Positions 1 through 7,097 of a stretch of 10,339 nucleotides of DNA are shown here, piece after piece; the first letter of the stretch is position 1; every line of letters starts with the position of its first letter. The stretch comes from Nitrospirota bacterium (GTDB lineage: Bacteria; Nitrospirota; Thermodesulfovibrionia; UBA6902; DSMQ01), in contig JACQZD010000207.1 in assembly GCA_016207865.1 (NCBI GenBank), forward strand, positions 1-10,339, given 5' to 3'. Both the position numbers and the translations under genes were made by a program. Under the pieces are notes generated by a model, which was given only the letters and a program-made list of their open reading frames with translations, was not told the DNA's origin and made no database searches.

Positions 1-116
1 TAATCACTATGGTGTTTATTCCACCCGTTCACCACTGCCTGGGTTACATATTCTACTTCCTTGGAAGTTATGGACGGCCCTGCAGTTAAAATTAATTTAT
101 CAGTTATATTCAGCAT
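1..116 (-). CDS. DegT/DnrJ/EryC1/StrS-type sugar aminotransferase, N-terminal fragment
   Basis: This gene starts at an ATG (114-116) and runs off the left edge, leaving 38 complete codons. The translation begins MLNITDKLILTAGPSITSKE and continues with a VEYVTQAVVNGW stretch. This is the usual opening of PLP-dependent nucleotide-sugar aminotransferases: a 'GPSIT.KE..YV..AV..GW' helix before the catalytic domain. The family typically transfers an amino group from glutamate to a keto-sugar nucleotide. The catalytic lysine region lies outside the window, so a dehydrase variant cannot be excluded. It follows rfbH by 37 bp with its own Shine-Dalgarno, so it is probably the next gene of the operon. 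It may aminate the 4-keto group of the CDP-sugar made by RfbF/G/H, or serve a separate sugar branch. The family call is fairly safe; the substrate is unknown. Confidence 0.8.
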   Translation of the reverse strand, partial: MLNITDKLILTAGPSITSKEVEYVTQAVVNGWNKHHSD

Positions 117-123
117 CAACTTT

Positions 124-129
124 TCTCCT
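124..129 (-). promoter_or_regulatory. Ribosome binding site of the aminotransferase gene
   Basis: On the minus strand AGGAGA lies 7 bases before the ATG at 116. It supports this start for a gene too short in the window to be judged by length, and supports separate translation of the aminotransferase rather than read-through from rfbH. Confidence 0.7.
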
Positions 130-153
130 GTCCCGGTTAAAAACTTCTTGCTT

Positions 154-1779
154 TTATCTTCTGCAAAATTCATGAAATTTTTCAATTATGAATTCAGCAG
201 CTTCCTCGGTTATCGCGGGATAAACACCAACCCAGAATGATTGCTCCATTATAGTATCCGTATTTTTTAATTCTCCGACAATCCTGTACCCCTCTGCTGA
301 TTTCTTCAGTTCATCAAAACAAGGGTGCCTTAGAATATTACCGGTAAAAAGCATCCTGGTCTGTATCTTATTTAATTCAAGGTAATTTACTATATCGCTG
401 CGGGTAAATCCTGCATTGTCTCTCAGGGTTAACAAAAATCCAAACCAGCTGGGGTCTGAATTGTGTGTTGCCTCAGGTAAAATAAACTTGTCAGAAAGGC
501 CTGCTAACCCATTTCTCAGCAGCCTCCAATTTCTCTTCCGCAATTCTATAAAATCCGGCAATTTATTTAGTTGAGCGCACCCTATTGCCGGCTGCATATC
601 TGTTACTTTTAAATTATATCCCAAATGGGAATAGACATATTTATGGTCATAACCGTAAGGGAGCTCCCCGAATTGCTGCTTAAACCGCTTTCGGCACGTA
701 TTATCATGTCCAGAAGGACACCAGCAATCCCTTCCCCAGTCTCTGAATGATTCAATTAAACGCTTAAGCCGGGCATCGTTTGTATAAACAGCACCTCCTT
801 CGCCCATGGTTATATGATGCGGCGGATAAAAACTTGAGGTCCCTATATGACCAATCGTTCCCGTATATTTCCACTCGCCATTGTATAAGTATTTAGCTCC
901 AAGGGCATCACAATTATCCTCAACCAGCCATAAGTTATGCTTGTCACAAAAATCTTTTATCGCCTGCAGGTTAAACGGATTACCCAGTGTATGAGCCAGC
1001 ATTACTGCCTTTGTTTTTTTAGACAATGCCTTTTCAAGCATTGCGCAGTCTATGTTGTAAGTGGGGAGAGTTATATCAACAAATACAGGGACCGCGCCAT
1101 ATTGGATAATTGGAGTAACGGTAGTTGGAAAGGCCGCTGCCGCAGTTATAACCTCATCGCCTTTTTTAATCCTTTTCTCGCCAAGCCTTGTTGATGTTAA
1201 AGCCATAAAGGCTAAAAGATTGGCGGAAGAACCTGAATTGGCTAATGAACAATATTTGACTCCTAAAAAATCCGCTGAATCTCTCTCAAATTTCTCAGCA
1301 TATTTGCCCGCCGTAAGCCAGAAATCAAGAGAACTGTCAATAAGGTTTATCATCTCTTTTTCATCAAACACCCTGCCGGCATAGTTAATCCTTGATTGGC
1401 CCGGGATGAATTCTGAATTTTGAGTCGGTTTGTGAATGGAACGATAAAATAGGGTTGTAAAATAAAACTGTATGCCCCTTAAAATTTTTTCAAAACTTTC
1501 CATTTTTAATGAAGCAATATAATTACATCCGGCTGCAGAGACCTGGTTAAGCTTCTCTATCATAACAACCAGTTTGTTTTTCAACCTTCCGGATTCAAGA
1601 CCATCCTCTTCAATAAATACGCCGTCATATTTAAGATTAGAGGTAAGGGCCGCAACAAGCGCATAATTTTTTACAATATTTATCACAACATACATTTCTT
1701 TCTTTTTTTTCTGAGATTTACCGGCAAGAGGGGCGCTAAGTTCAACAATATCCCCGCGTTTTATTCTTTTCTTTGGCAT
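154..1779 (-). CDS. rfbH: CDP-4-keto-6-deoxy-D-glucose 3-dehydrase (RfbH/AscC/E1 type) with an N-terminal MazF/PemK-like domain
   Basis: This 541-residue protein should remove the C3 hydroxyl of CDP-4-keto-6-deoxyglucose, using PMP and a [2Fe-2S] cluster, as in the E1/AscC family. Residues about 124-541 are the fold-type-I dehydrase. The PLP lysine of aminotransferases is replaced by histidine (FYPPHH, H321, before ITMGEGG), the hallmark of a dehydrase. Candidate cluster ligands are C290 (VEDNC), C352, C354 and C362 (C-x-C-x7-C). C290 to C352 spans 61 residues against 57 in Yersinia E1 as I recall it, because of a short insertion near 297-304. Residues 1-105 are extra: KRGDIV (7-12), a YVVI strand, LTSNLK (45-50) and a VVMIEKLNQV segment resemble MazF/PemK toxins. 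The known family is about 437 residues without this part. AGAGG before the ATG supports the long form. It follows rfbG after 51 bp. The electron-donating reductase is not in the window. Confidence 0.95.
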   Translation of the reverse strand: MPKKRIKRGDIVELSAPLAGKSQKKKKEMYVVINIVKNYALVAALTSNLKYDGVFIEEDGLESGRLKNKLVVMIEKLNQVSAAGCNYIASLKMESFEKILRGIQFYFTTLFYRSIHKPTQNSEFIPGQSRINYAGRVFDEKEMINLIDSSLDFWLTAGKYAEKFERDSADFLGVKYCSLANSGSSANLLAFMALTSTRLGEKRIKKGDEVITAAAAFPTTVTPIIQYGAVPVFVDITLPTYNIDCAMLEKALSKKTKAVMLAHTLGNPFNLQAIKDFCDKHNLWLVEDNCDALGAKYLYNGEWKYTGTIGHIGTSSFYPPHHITMGEGGAVYTNDARLKRLIESFRDWGRDCWCPSGHDNTCRKRFKQQFGELPYGYDHKYVYSHLGYNLKVTDMQPAIGCAQLNKLPDFIELRKRNWRLLRNGLAGLSDKFILPEATHNSDPSWFGFLLTLRDNAGFTRSDIVNYLELNKIQTRMLFTGNILRHPCFDELKKSAEGYRIVGELKNTDTIMEQSFWVGVYPAITEEAAEFIIEKFHEFCRR

Positions 1780-1788
1780 GTGAAAATT

Positions 1789-1793
1789 CCTCT
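1789..1793 (-). promoter_or_regulatory. Ribosome binding site that fixes the long start of rfbH
   Basis: AGAGG on the minus strand lies 9 bases before the ATG at 1779. It matters because it favours translation of the N-terminal MazF/PemK-like extension, rather than an internal start at the dehydrase domain. Confidence 0.65.
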
Positions 1794-1830
1794 ATCCCTC
1801 TCCGGCTGTTTGTATCCGGGAATATGGCCT

Positions 1831-2901
1831 TTATTCCCTATTGCTGTTTAAATATTCTTCTATCTGACTCAAACAAACATCCGTTAAGTCCTTTTTTTGT
1901 TTATACGCCCGTGTCCACTCAATGATTTTGTCAATCGCCTTTTCAATATTCCATCTCGGATGCCATTCAAGTCTGCTTTTTGCCTTTGAACAATCAAGTT
2001 TGAGATAACCTGCCTCATGCGGTTGTTCGCTGCTGCTTATTACATAGTCTGCGCCAGGCCCCCATTTTTTACAGATGGTTTTAACTATCCACTCCACAGA
2101 TTTTGCATCGTCGTCATTTGGTCCAAAGTTCCATGCCTCGGCAAACAGCGGTCCCTCCTCATATAACTTCTCAATGACCGTCAAATATCCGCTGAGCGGT
2201 TCTACTACATGCTGCCAGGGTCTAATGGACTTAGGATTTCTTACAATTATTTTTTCACCCTTTAAAAGCGCCCTCATACAATCCGGAATCAACCTGTCGG
2301 CAGCCCAGTCGCCGCCTCCAATGACATTGCCCGCACGAACAGATGCCGCTGCTGCGCCATGGTCTTTTTTATTAAAAAAGGACCTGCGATATGAAGACGT
2401 CACTAATTCCGAACAAGCCTTGCTGTTTGAATATGGGTCATAACCGCCCAGAGGTTCATCTTCTCTGTACCCCCAGCACCACTCCCTGTTTTCATAACAT
2501 TTATCACTTGTCACATTAATAACCGCCTTAACAGTCTTGCAGGTCCTCACGGCCTCAAAAAGGTTTACCGTTCCCATAACATTTACTTCATAAGTCTCCA
2601 CGGGATTGCTGTAAGATACCCTTACCAGGGACTGCGCCGCCATATGTATAACTATCTCCGGAGCTTCATCAAGCATGGCCTTGATTAACAGTTTTCCGTC
2701 TCTTACATCAGCGATTTTAGAATTAACAAACCTGTTGATTTTGCACAGCTCGTATAAACTCGGTTCAGTAGGCGGATTTAGGGCATATCCTGATATTTTC
2801 GCACCAAGCGAATATAGGAAAAGAGACAGCCACGTGCCTTTAAAGCCTGTATGTCCCGTGATAAAGACCTTTTTGTCTTTCCAGAATGCCCTATTAATCA
2901 A
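1831..2901 (-). CDS. rfbG: CDP-glucose 4,6-dehydratase
   Basis: This 356-residue enzyme converts CDP-glucose to CDP-4-keto-6-deoxyglucose in the cytoplasm, with tightly bound NAD. It is an extended short-chain dehydrogenase of full family length. Visible motifs are the Rossmann loop GHTGFKG (16-22), HMAAQSLVR (86-94), the catalytic TSDK (131-134) followed by CYEN, and the YxxxK pair Y157/K161 in PYSNSK. RAGNVIGGGDWA (189-200) and RPWQHVVEPLSGYL (227-240) are also characteristic of this family rather than of dTDP-glucose dehydratases. The start is TTG (2899-2901): no in-frame ATG lies nearby, the reading begins just before the FWKDKKVFITGHTG core, and GAGGAG sits 5 bases upstream. It lies 15 bp after rfbF and supplies the substrate of RfbH. 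Function is well supported. Confidence 0.96.
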   Translation of the reverse strand: MINRAFWKDKKVFITGHTGFKGTWLSLFLYSLGAKISGYALNPPTEPSLYELCKINRFVNSKIADVRDGKLLIKAMLDEAPEIVIHMAAQSLVRVSYSNPVETYEVNVMGTVNLFEAVRTCKTVKAVINVTSDKCYENREWCWGYREDEPLGGYDPYSNSKACSELVTSSYRRSFFNKKDHGAAAASVRAGNVIGGGDWAADRLIPDCMRALLKGEKIIVRNPKSIRPWQHVVEPLSGYLTVIEKLYEEGPLFAEAWNFGPNDDDAKSVEWIVKTICKKWGPGADYVISSSEQPHEAGYLKLDCSKAKSRLEWHPRWNIEKAIDKIIEWTRAYKQKKDLTDVCLSQIEEYLNSNRE

Positions 2902-2906
2902 GGTTG

Positions 2907-2912
2907 CTCCTC
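2907..2912 (-). promoter_or_regulatory. Ribosome binding site supporting the TTG start of rfbG
   Basis: GAGGAG on the minus strand is followed by 5 bases and then TTG at 2901. An ATG overlaps this site (2912-2914) but is out of frame and reaches a stop after six codons, so TTG is the credible start. Confidence 0.75.
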
Positions 2913-2916
2913 ATTG

Positions 2917-3696
2917 TTATTGATAATTCCATAACTTCCAAGATGCCTTGCCTGATTTCCATAGAGAGTCTAATAGATTTTTATCACGCAGGGTATCCAT
3001 AGGATGCCAAAATCCATAATGTTTATAAGCTGCAAGCTGTCTGTCATATGTTAATTTTTCCAAGGGTTCTTTTTCCCAAACAATCTCATCGCCGCTGATA
3101 TAATCAAAAATCTTAGGCTCTAAAACAAAAAAGCCTCCATTGGCCCACCCGCCGTCGCCTTTTGGTTTTTCAAGAAATGAAAGCACGCTATCCTTATCAT
3201 CCAACTCCAGCATGCCAAATCTGCCGGGCGGTTGAACAGTAGTTATTGTTGCATATTTACCATGTGTTTTATGAAAGGCCAGGAGTTCATTAATATTTAT
3301 ATCCCCAACGCCATCTCCGTATGTAAGCATAAAAGTCTCATCGCCGATATACCTTTGGGTCTTTTTAATCCTTCCGCCTGTCATTGTGTTTAATCCTGTA
3401 TCTATTAAAGTTACCTTCCAGGGTTCTGATTTGCAGTCATGAACAACCATCTTATTTTCTTTTAAATCAACAGTAACATCGGATTGATGTAAGAAATAGT
3501 TGGTAAAATATTCCTTTATGATATATCCCTTATATCCGAGGCAGATAATAAAATCATTAAACCCGTAGTGAGAATATATTTTCATGATATGCCACAAAAC
3601 AGGCTTTTCTCCTATCTCTATCATGGGTTTAGGCTTTAAATCCGTCATTTCGCTCAAGCGAGCCCCAAATCCACCTGCTAAAATGACAACCTTCAT
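2917..3696 (-). CDS. rfbF: Glucose-1-phosphate cytidylyltransferase
   Basis: This 259-residue nucleotidyltransferase makes CDP-glucose and pyrophosphate from CTP and glucose-1-phosphate, the committed step to CDP-dideoxyhexoses. The length matches the family (about 257). It opens with the nucleotide-binding signature LAGGFGARLSE (6-16), followed by DLKPKPMIEIG (19-29) with the catalytic lysine region. The metal-binding segment is GDGVGD (127-132, D128). EKP (176-178), GDGGWANGGFF (180-190) and the C-terminal FWHPMDTLRDK (229-239, D234) are all diagnostic of RfbF rather than RmlA or GalU. Its ATG overlaps the stop of the upstream membrane protein by one base (TAATG), which suggests translational coupling. 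GGGAGGTG lies 4 bases before the start. It heads the RfbF-G-H set. Confidence 0.97.
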   Translation of the reverse strand: MKVVILAGGFGARLSEMTDLKPKPMIEIGEKPVLWHIMKIYSHYGFNDFIICLGYKGYIIKEYFTNYFLHQSDVTVDLKENKMVVHDCKSEPWKVTLIDTGLNTMTGGRIKKTQRYIGDETFMLTYGDGVGDININELLAFHKTHGKYATITTVQPPGRFGMLELDDKDSVLSFLEKPKGDGGWANGGFFVLEPKIFDYISGDEIVWEKEPLEKLTYDRQLAAYKHYGFWHPMDTLRDKNLLDSLWKSGKASWKLWNYQ

Positions 3697-5939
3697 TAAA
3701 CACCTCCCTCATCTTTATTTTGCACTGCAACAGCTGCCGCCTTAAGCAATATAGCCGCCATAAATAACAGCTCGCCTAATATTAGAATATATGCAAGTCT
3801 TTTGCCATATCTATCGTCAAATACAAACCTTACCCTGTTCTCGCCCTTTTCAAGTTTAATAGCCTTAAATGCAAGATTTGCCTGAGCAATATAAACAGGC
3901 TTGTCATTTAGAAATGCCTTCCAGTCAGGATGCCATGCGTCTGCATAATAAAGCCATAGATTATTACCTGATGAGAATACTTCCAGTTCAAGCCCGTTGG
4001 CCTTATAGTCAGTCACTTTTATAAAAGATTTATCACCCTCAGCCGGTCCAAGGTCCTTGTCATGCCGTAAATGTTCAGGGACCTGGCTAAGAACAATTAC
4101 CTCATTAATATTTTTTGTGGCCTTAACCGCTTTCATGGCTTCATCTATATTGTTTGTGAAAATAACATTTGATATTATCTTTAATTTAGGAGATTCACAC
4201 CCCAGGCTATATCGGAAATTGATATCCTTAGGTAAAAACACCTGCATCCACCCGCCAAATTCGCCTCCTTTTAAATTTATTAAATTAAGCACATTCTTAG
4301 TCAGAAAGTCATTCCTGAATTCGGACATACAAGCGTCCCACTGAATAAAATTATAAACACTTACGACATATGAGCAAACATGCTGCAAAAACAAAGAAGG
4401 ATATATGGTAAAAGACCTTAAGTCAGGCGGACTCGCAGCCCTCGTTATCGGAAAGGCATACTTGTTGACTTCGGCATATTGGTATATCGGCCTGCGTTCC
4501 TGCGACATGGGATAGTATCCGCTTGTAAGTATACCCCGGTAAATAAACATTTCCATGGCAATGCATACAACAAGTACAACTTTAATATAAAATATTTTAT
4601 CATAAAAATATTTGTAAAATCCCGCAAATGAGAGAATGCATGCAGCAGGGACTGCGATTAGAAATATATTTAACCACGCCCTGTCAGTGAGACCTATAAA
4701 AACACCTGACGCCGCTGCTAAAAGAACAGCGCCTGCTGAAATGAGCATTATAATTTCCCTGCCTGCTTTGTCCCTTGAGTTCAATTCTTTCAAAAAATAG
4801 TCCAGTCCAAATCCTGCCATAAGGGGCAGAAACATTTTAAAGCTTGCCGCAACAAAGCCTATGTGTCTGTAATATTTCATGCCCGGGGAGTAGCGGTAAA
4901 GAAGTTCTGCAACAGGCGTCTTATCACCGGCAGACAGCAGTCCGAGGATAACAACAACTGCCGCAAAGGCGAAAAACAAAAGGGCTCTTACCCTTATAAA
5001 GCCGTAAATTACAAAGACTAAAGGCGTTAGACCGACAAACAGCGTTATACTTTCAGTAGAAAAGCCTGCGGGTATCAACAGGTCCAAAAATTTTTTAAAA
5101 TTTATATTTGCGCCATAAGTGAGAAAAACATCTAAATATGTGTGCATGGTGACAGGGTCTCTTCCGTATGTCAATGATTGCGTAAATTTCTGTGAATTTT
5201 GGATATAGCTGTACCAGGCGGCAGCAAGCGTTATCAAAAAAGCAGTATAAAGAAGGGTTAAAACAATATCTTTCTTATCCAATGAAAATCTGCGATATAG
5301 GCCCTTGTAATTACCTGTAAATAATATTCCGCATATTATCATTACCGGCAATAATTGGATCGGCGCCAGATGGGTTGTTCCGAACAACGATATAAAAAAG
5401 ACACTTGCAGCCAGTGCCAGGCGTCTGAGTTTGTAATCCTCAAAGAAACGGACAATAAAATAGATAATAAGCGGCGCATGAGAATAACCTCGGAAATTGA
5501 ACACCACCTGGTCCAGCAGAAACTGACTGCCTAAAGCGGATATGCACACAAATAAAACCGTTGTTTTATTTTTAAACAATCTATTTGAAAGCATATACAT
5601 GCCCAATAGAAATACAATCTGCTCTAAAAATAGAGACACCTTGAAAAGCATAAGAACTTCTTTAATTTTTAACAGCCAGCCTGAAAATAAGGTTAAATAA
5701 GCAGAGGGCGAATAAGAAAGCGGCACAGAGTATTCTGCTAATCCATAGTTGCCGAAAGGTATCCAAAAGGGAAGTTCATTATTATAATAAAGCTCATTGT
5801 AATGGAAGAAAAACCCTTGATAACATGCAACTGTATCAAAACCACAATTGACAATGTTAAAAAAAACAGGGAGATTTATAAGGAAAAGAAATAAAATTAG
5901 TCCGATAAAAATCTTGTTAAAAGACCAGTTTTTTATCAT
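3696..5939 (-). CDS. YfhO-like polytopic membrane protein, probable GT-C glycosyltransferase
   Basis: This 747-residue integral membrane protein has about 12-13 predicted membrane spans. They include 10-30, 98-118, 174-205, 225-243, 298-336, 362-382, 396-467 (three spans) and 713-735. Between about 470 and 710 is a large soluble, probably extracytoplasmic domain. The first loop carries a GFDTVACYQ segment (D35) followed by ELPFWIPFGNYGLAEY (55-70), resembling the 'D..Q...G.lPlWnP..G' loop of YfhO and other GT-C enzymes, where an acidic residue is catalytic. The end, WLYYADAWHPDWKAFLNDKP (662-681) plus a VRFVFD strand before the last span, is typical of YfhO-family C-termini. Such proteins usually transfer sugars from lipid-phosphate donors outside the membrane. 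Here it may decorate a surface polysaccharide; donor and acceptor cannot be read. It starts 14 bp after the GT4 gene, with AAAGGT as a weak ribosome site. Confidence 0.88.
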   Translation of the reverse strand: MIKNWSFNKIFIGLILFLFLINLPVFFNIVNCGFDTVACYQGFFFHYNELYYNNELPFWIPFGNYGLAEYSVPLSYSPSAYLTLFSGWLLKIKEVLMLFKVSLFLEQIVFLLGMYMLSNRLFKNKTTVLFVCISALGSQFLLDQVVFNFRGYSHAPLIIYFIVRFFEDYKLRRLALAASVFFISLFGTTHLAPIQLLPVMIICGILFTGNYKGLYRRFSLDKKDIVLTLLYTAFLITLAAAWYSYIQNSQKFTQSLTYGRDPVTMHTYLDVFLTYGANINFKKFLDLLIPAGFSTESITLFVGLTPLVFVIYGFIRVRALLFFAFAAVVVILGLLSAGDKTPVAELLYRYSPGMKYYRHIGFVAASFKMFLPLMAGFGLDYFLKELNSRDKAGREIIMLISAGAVLLAAASGVFIGLTDRAWLNIFLIAVPAACILSFAGFYKYFYDKIFYIKVVLVVCIAMEMFIYRGILTSGYYPMSQERRPIYQYAEVNKYAFPITRAASPPDLRSFTIYPSLFLQHVCSYVVSVYNFIQWDACMSEFRNDFLTKNVLNLINLKGGEFGGWMQVFLPKDINFRYSLGCESPKLKIISNVIFTNNIDEAMKAVKATKNINEVIVLSQVPEHLRHDKDLGPAEGDKSFIKVTDYKANGLELEVFSSGNNLWLYYADAWHPDWKAFLNDKPVYIAQANLAFKAIKLEKGENRVRFVFDDRYGKRLAYILILGELLFMAAILLKAAAVAVQNKDEGGV
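3701..3708 (-). promoter_or_regulatory. Ribosome binding site of rfbF inside the end of the upstream gene
   Basis: GGGAGGTG on the minus strand lies within the last codons of the YfhO-like gene, 4 bases before the rfbF ATG. With the one-base stop/start overlap it points to coupled translation and supports the chosen start. Confidence 0.75.
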
Positions 5940-5953
5940 TAAGATTTACCTTT

Positions 5954-7096
5954 TTAACATCTTTTCGCCAGCTCAATTAATATTGCCGCCTCTTTTTTCA
6001 CGCGGATGCGCCAATCAAACTTTTCCCTTGCGCTTTTCTTCGCATTCTCTCCCAGACGCCTGCGTTCCTCAGGATTGGAGATTAATTCTGATATAACCTC
6101 TTTGAGGCTGTCCGCGTCGCCAGGAATTACAAGCCTGCAATCAACCTTGTCTGTTACATAAAGGGAAAAGGTATGAAGGTCAGATACAACCAGAGCCTTT
6201 CCGGCAGCCATGGCCTCCATCGGCTTAAGCGGACAGGTGGAATTAGTGTACAGAGAGCTTCTAAAAGGCGCCGCGCATATATCAGCGGACGCCGCAACCT
6301 CAGGCATTATGCTGTATGGAATCCAGCCTGTAAATAATATATTGGAAGCGGCAAGGGTTCTTAAGTAATCCATATATTTCCGTTCGCCGCCGCCTGCAAG
6401 CACTACCTTAACCGGCAGATTGTTTGCCGCCCGTATAAGCACGTCAACACCGTCGTCAATGCCGATATCGCCGTGGTATAGAATCATAACCTCGTCATCT
6501 TTGATATTATTTTCCAGGCGGAAACCTGCCGGCTTTGCAGAACTGAAAACATCCGCTTCAATGCCGTAGGGAAGGGAATATGTTTTTTCGTAAGGCACAC
6601 CCCTGCTGCACCAGACCGCCCTTGCTATATCTGATTCTGTTACAACAAATTTGCATGCCCCGGCTGCTGCCTTCTGAAAGGTCCTTAATGCCGCGCCCAT
6701 TAATAACGGCAGGGGTTTGCGGAAGCTTCTGTACATAACATCCATAAATTCAGGCATATCAGCTGCGACATTCCGGATACCTCCTGCATAACGGGCAAAA
6801 AACACTATCGGCCACCATCCGTAAACTGCTTTAATATTATTCCTGCGGCAGAGCCTGAGCGTTTCCGCGCATAATTTCAGATTGGCGCGGATGCGCTGTG
6901 TGAGGTCAAAAAGATTCCAGCCGGGCACATCTACGGATACATGTACGACCCCTTTATGCTTAAATTCGCCGCTGCCCCTGACGCTGACAAGATAAACTGG
7001 CATCCCTAAATCTGCAAGCTCTTCGGCTATTTTTTGCGTCAGGGAAAACCTCTGGACCGGCGGGATGGCCTCTTCCGTTATAAGCACCACCGCCAT
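5954..7096 (-). CDS. GT4-family glycosyltransferase
   Basis: This 380-residue, probably retaining, GT-B glycosyltransferase should move a sugar from a nucleotide donor to a lipid-linked or growing glycan at the inner face of the membrane. The N-terminal acceptor domain (about 1-180) has no signal peptide. The C-terminal donor domain shows ILYHGDIGIDDGVDVLIRA (205-223), VVLAGGGE (231-238), NILFTGWIPYSIMPEVAASADICAAPF in two adjoining motifs (252-278), and PLKPMEAMAAGKALVVSD (289-306). In this subgroup 'SPLK..EYMA.GKP' replaces the classical EGFG half of the E-x7-E motif, and E294 is the likely nucleotide-ribose contact. It ends with the usual NPEERRRLGENAK helix (341-353). The ATG lies one base after the stop of the radical SAM gene (TGATATG), with only a weak AAAGAG before it. 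The sugar specificity cannot be told. Confidence 0.93.
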   Translation of the reverse strand: MAVVLITEEAIPPVQRFSLTQKIAEELADLGMPVYLVSVRGSGEFKHKGVVHVSVDVPGWNLFDLTQRIRANLKLCAETLRLCRRNNIKAVYGWWPIVFFARYAGGIRNVAADMPEFMDVMYRSFRKPLPLLMGAALRTFQKAAAGACKFVVTESDIARAVWCSRGVPYEKTYSLPYGIEADVFSSAKPAGFRLENNIKDDEVMILYHGDIGIDDGVDVLIRAANNLPVKVVLAGGGERKYMDYLRTLAASNILFTGWIPYSIMPEVAASADICAAPFRSSLYTNSTCPLKPMEAMAAGKALVVSDLHTFSLYVTDKVDCRLVIPGDADSLKEVISELISNPEERRRLGENAKKSAREKFDWRIRVKKEAAILIELAKRC

Positions 7097-7097
7097 A

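Noticed and set aside
937..1384. Two overlapping plus-strand open frames of 85 and 107 codons
   Set aside because: Antisense to the conserved dehydrase core of rfbH; no recognisable domain.
1460..1779. A complete MazF/PemK toxin-antitoxin module
   Set aside because: The toxin-like part is fused in frame to RfbH, the usual loop arginine appears missing, and no small antitoxin gene precedes it; upstream is rfbG with only a 51-bp gap.
1780..1830. Terminator between rfbG and rfbH
   Set aside because: Only a 4-bp CCGG/CCGG pairing without a T-run is visible; the gap is short and rfbH belongs to the same pathway.
2075..2443. 122-codon plus-strand open frame
   Set aside because: Antisense shadow of rfbG, which shows full catalytic motifs.
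4445..4627. 60-codon minus-strand open frame inside the YfhO-like gene
   Set aside because: Same strand, different frame within a continuous membrane-protein gene; no ribosome site and no sign of a frameshift in the host gene.
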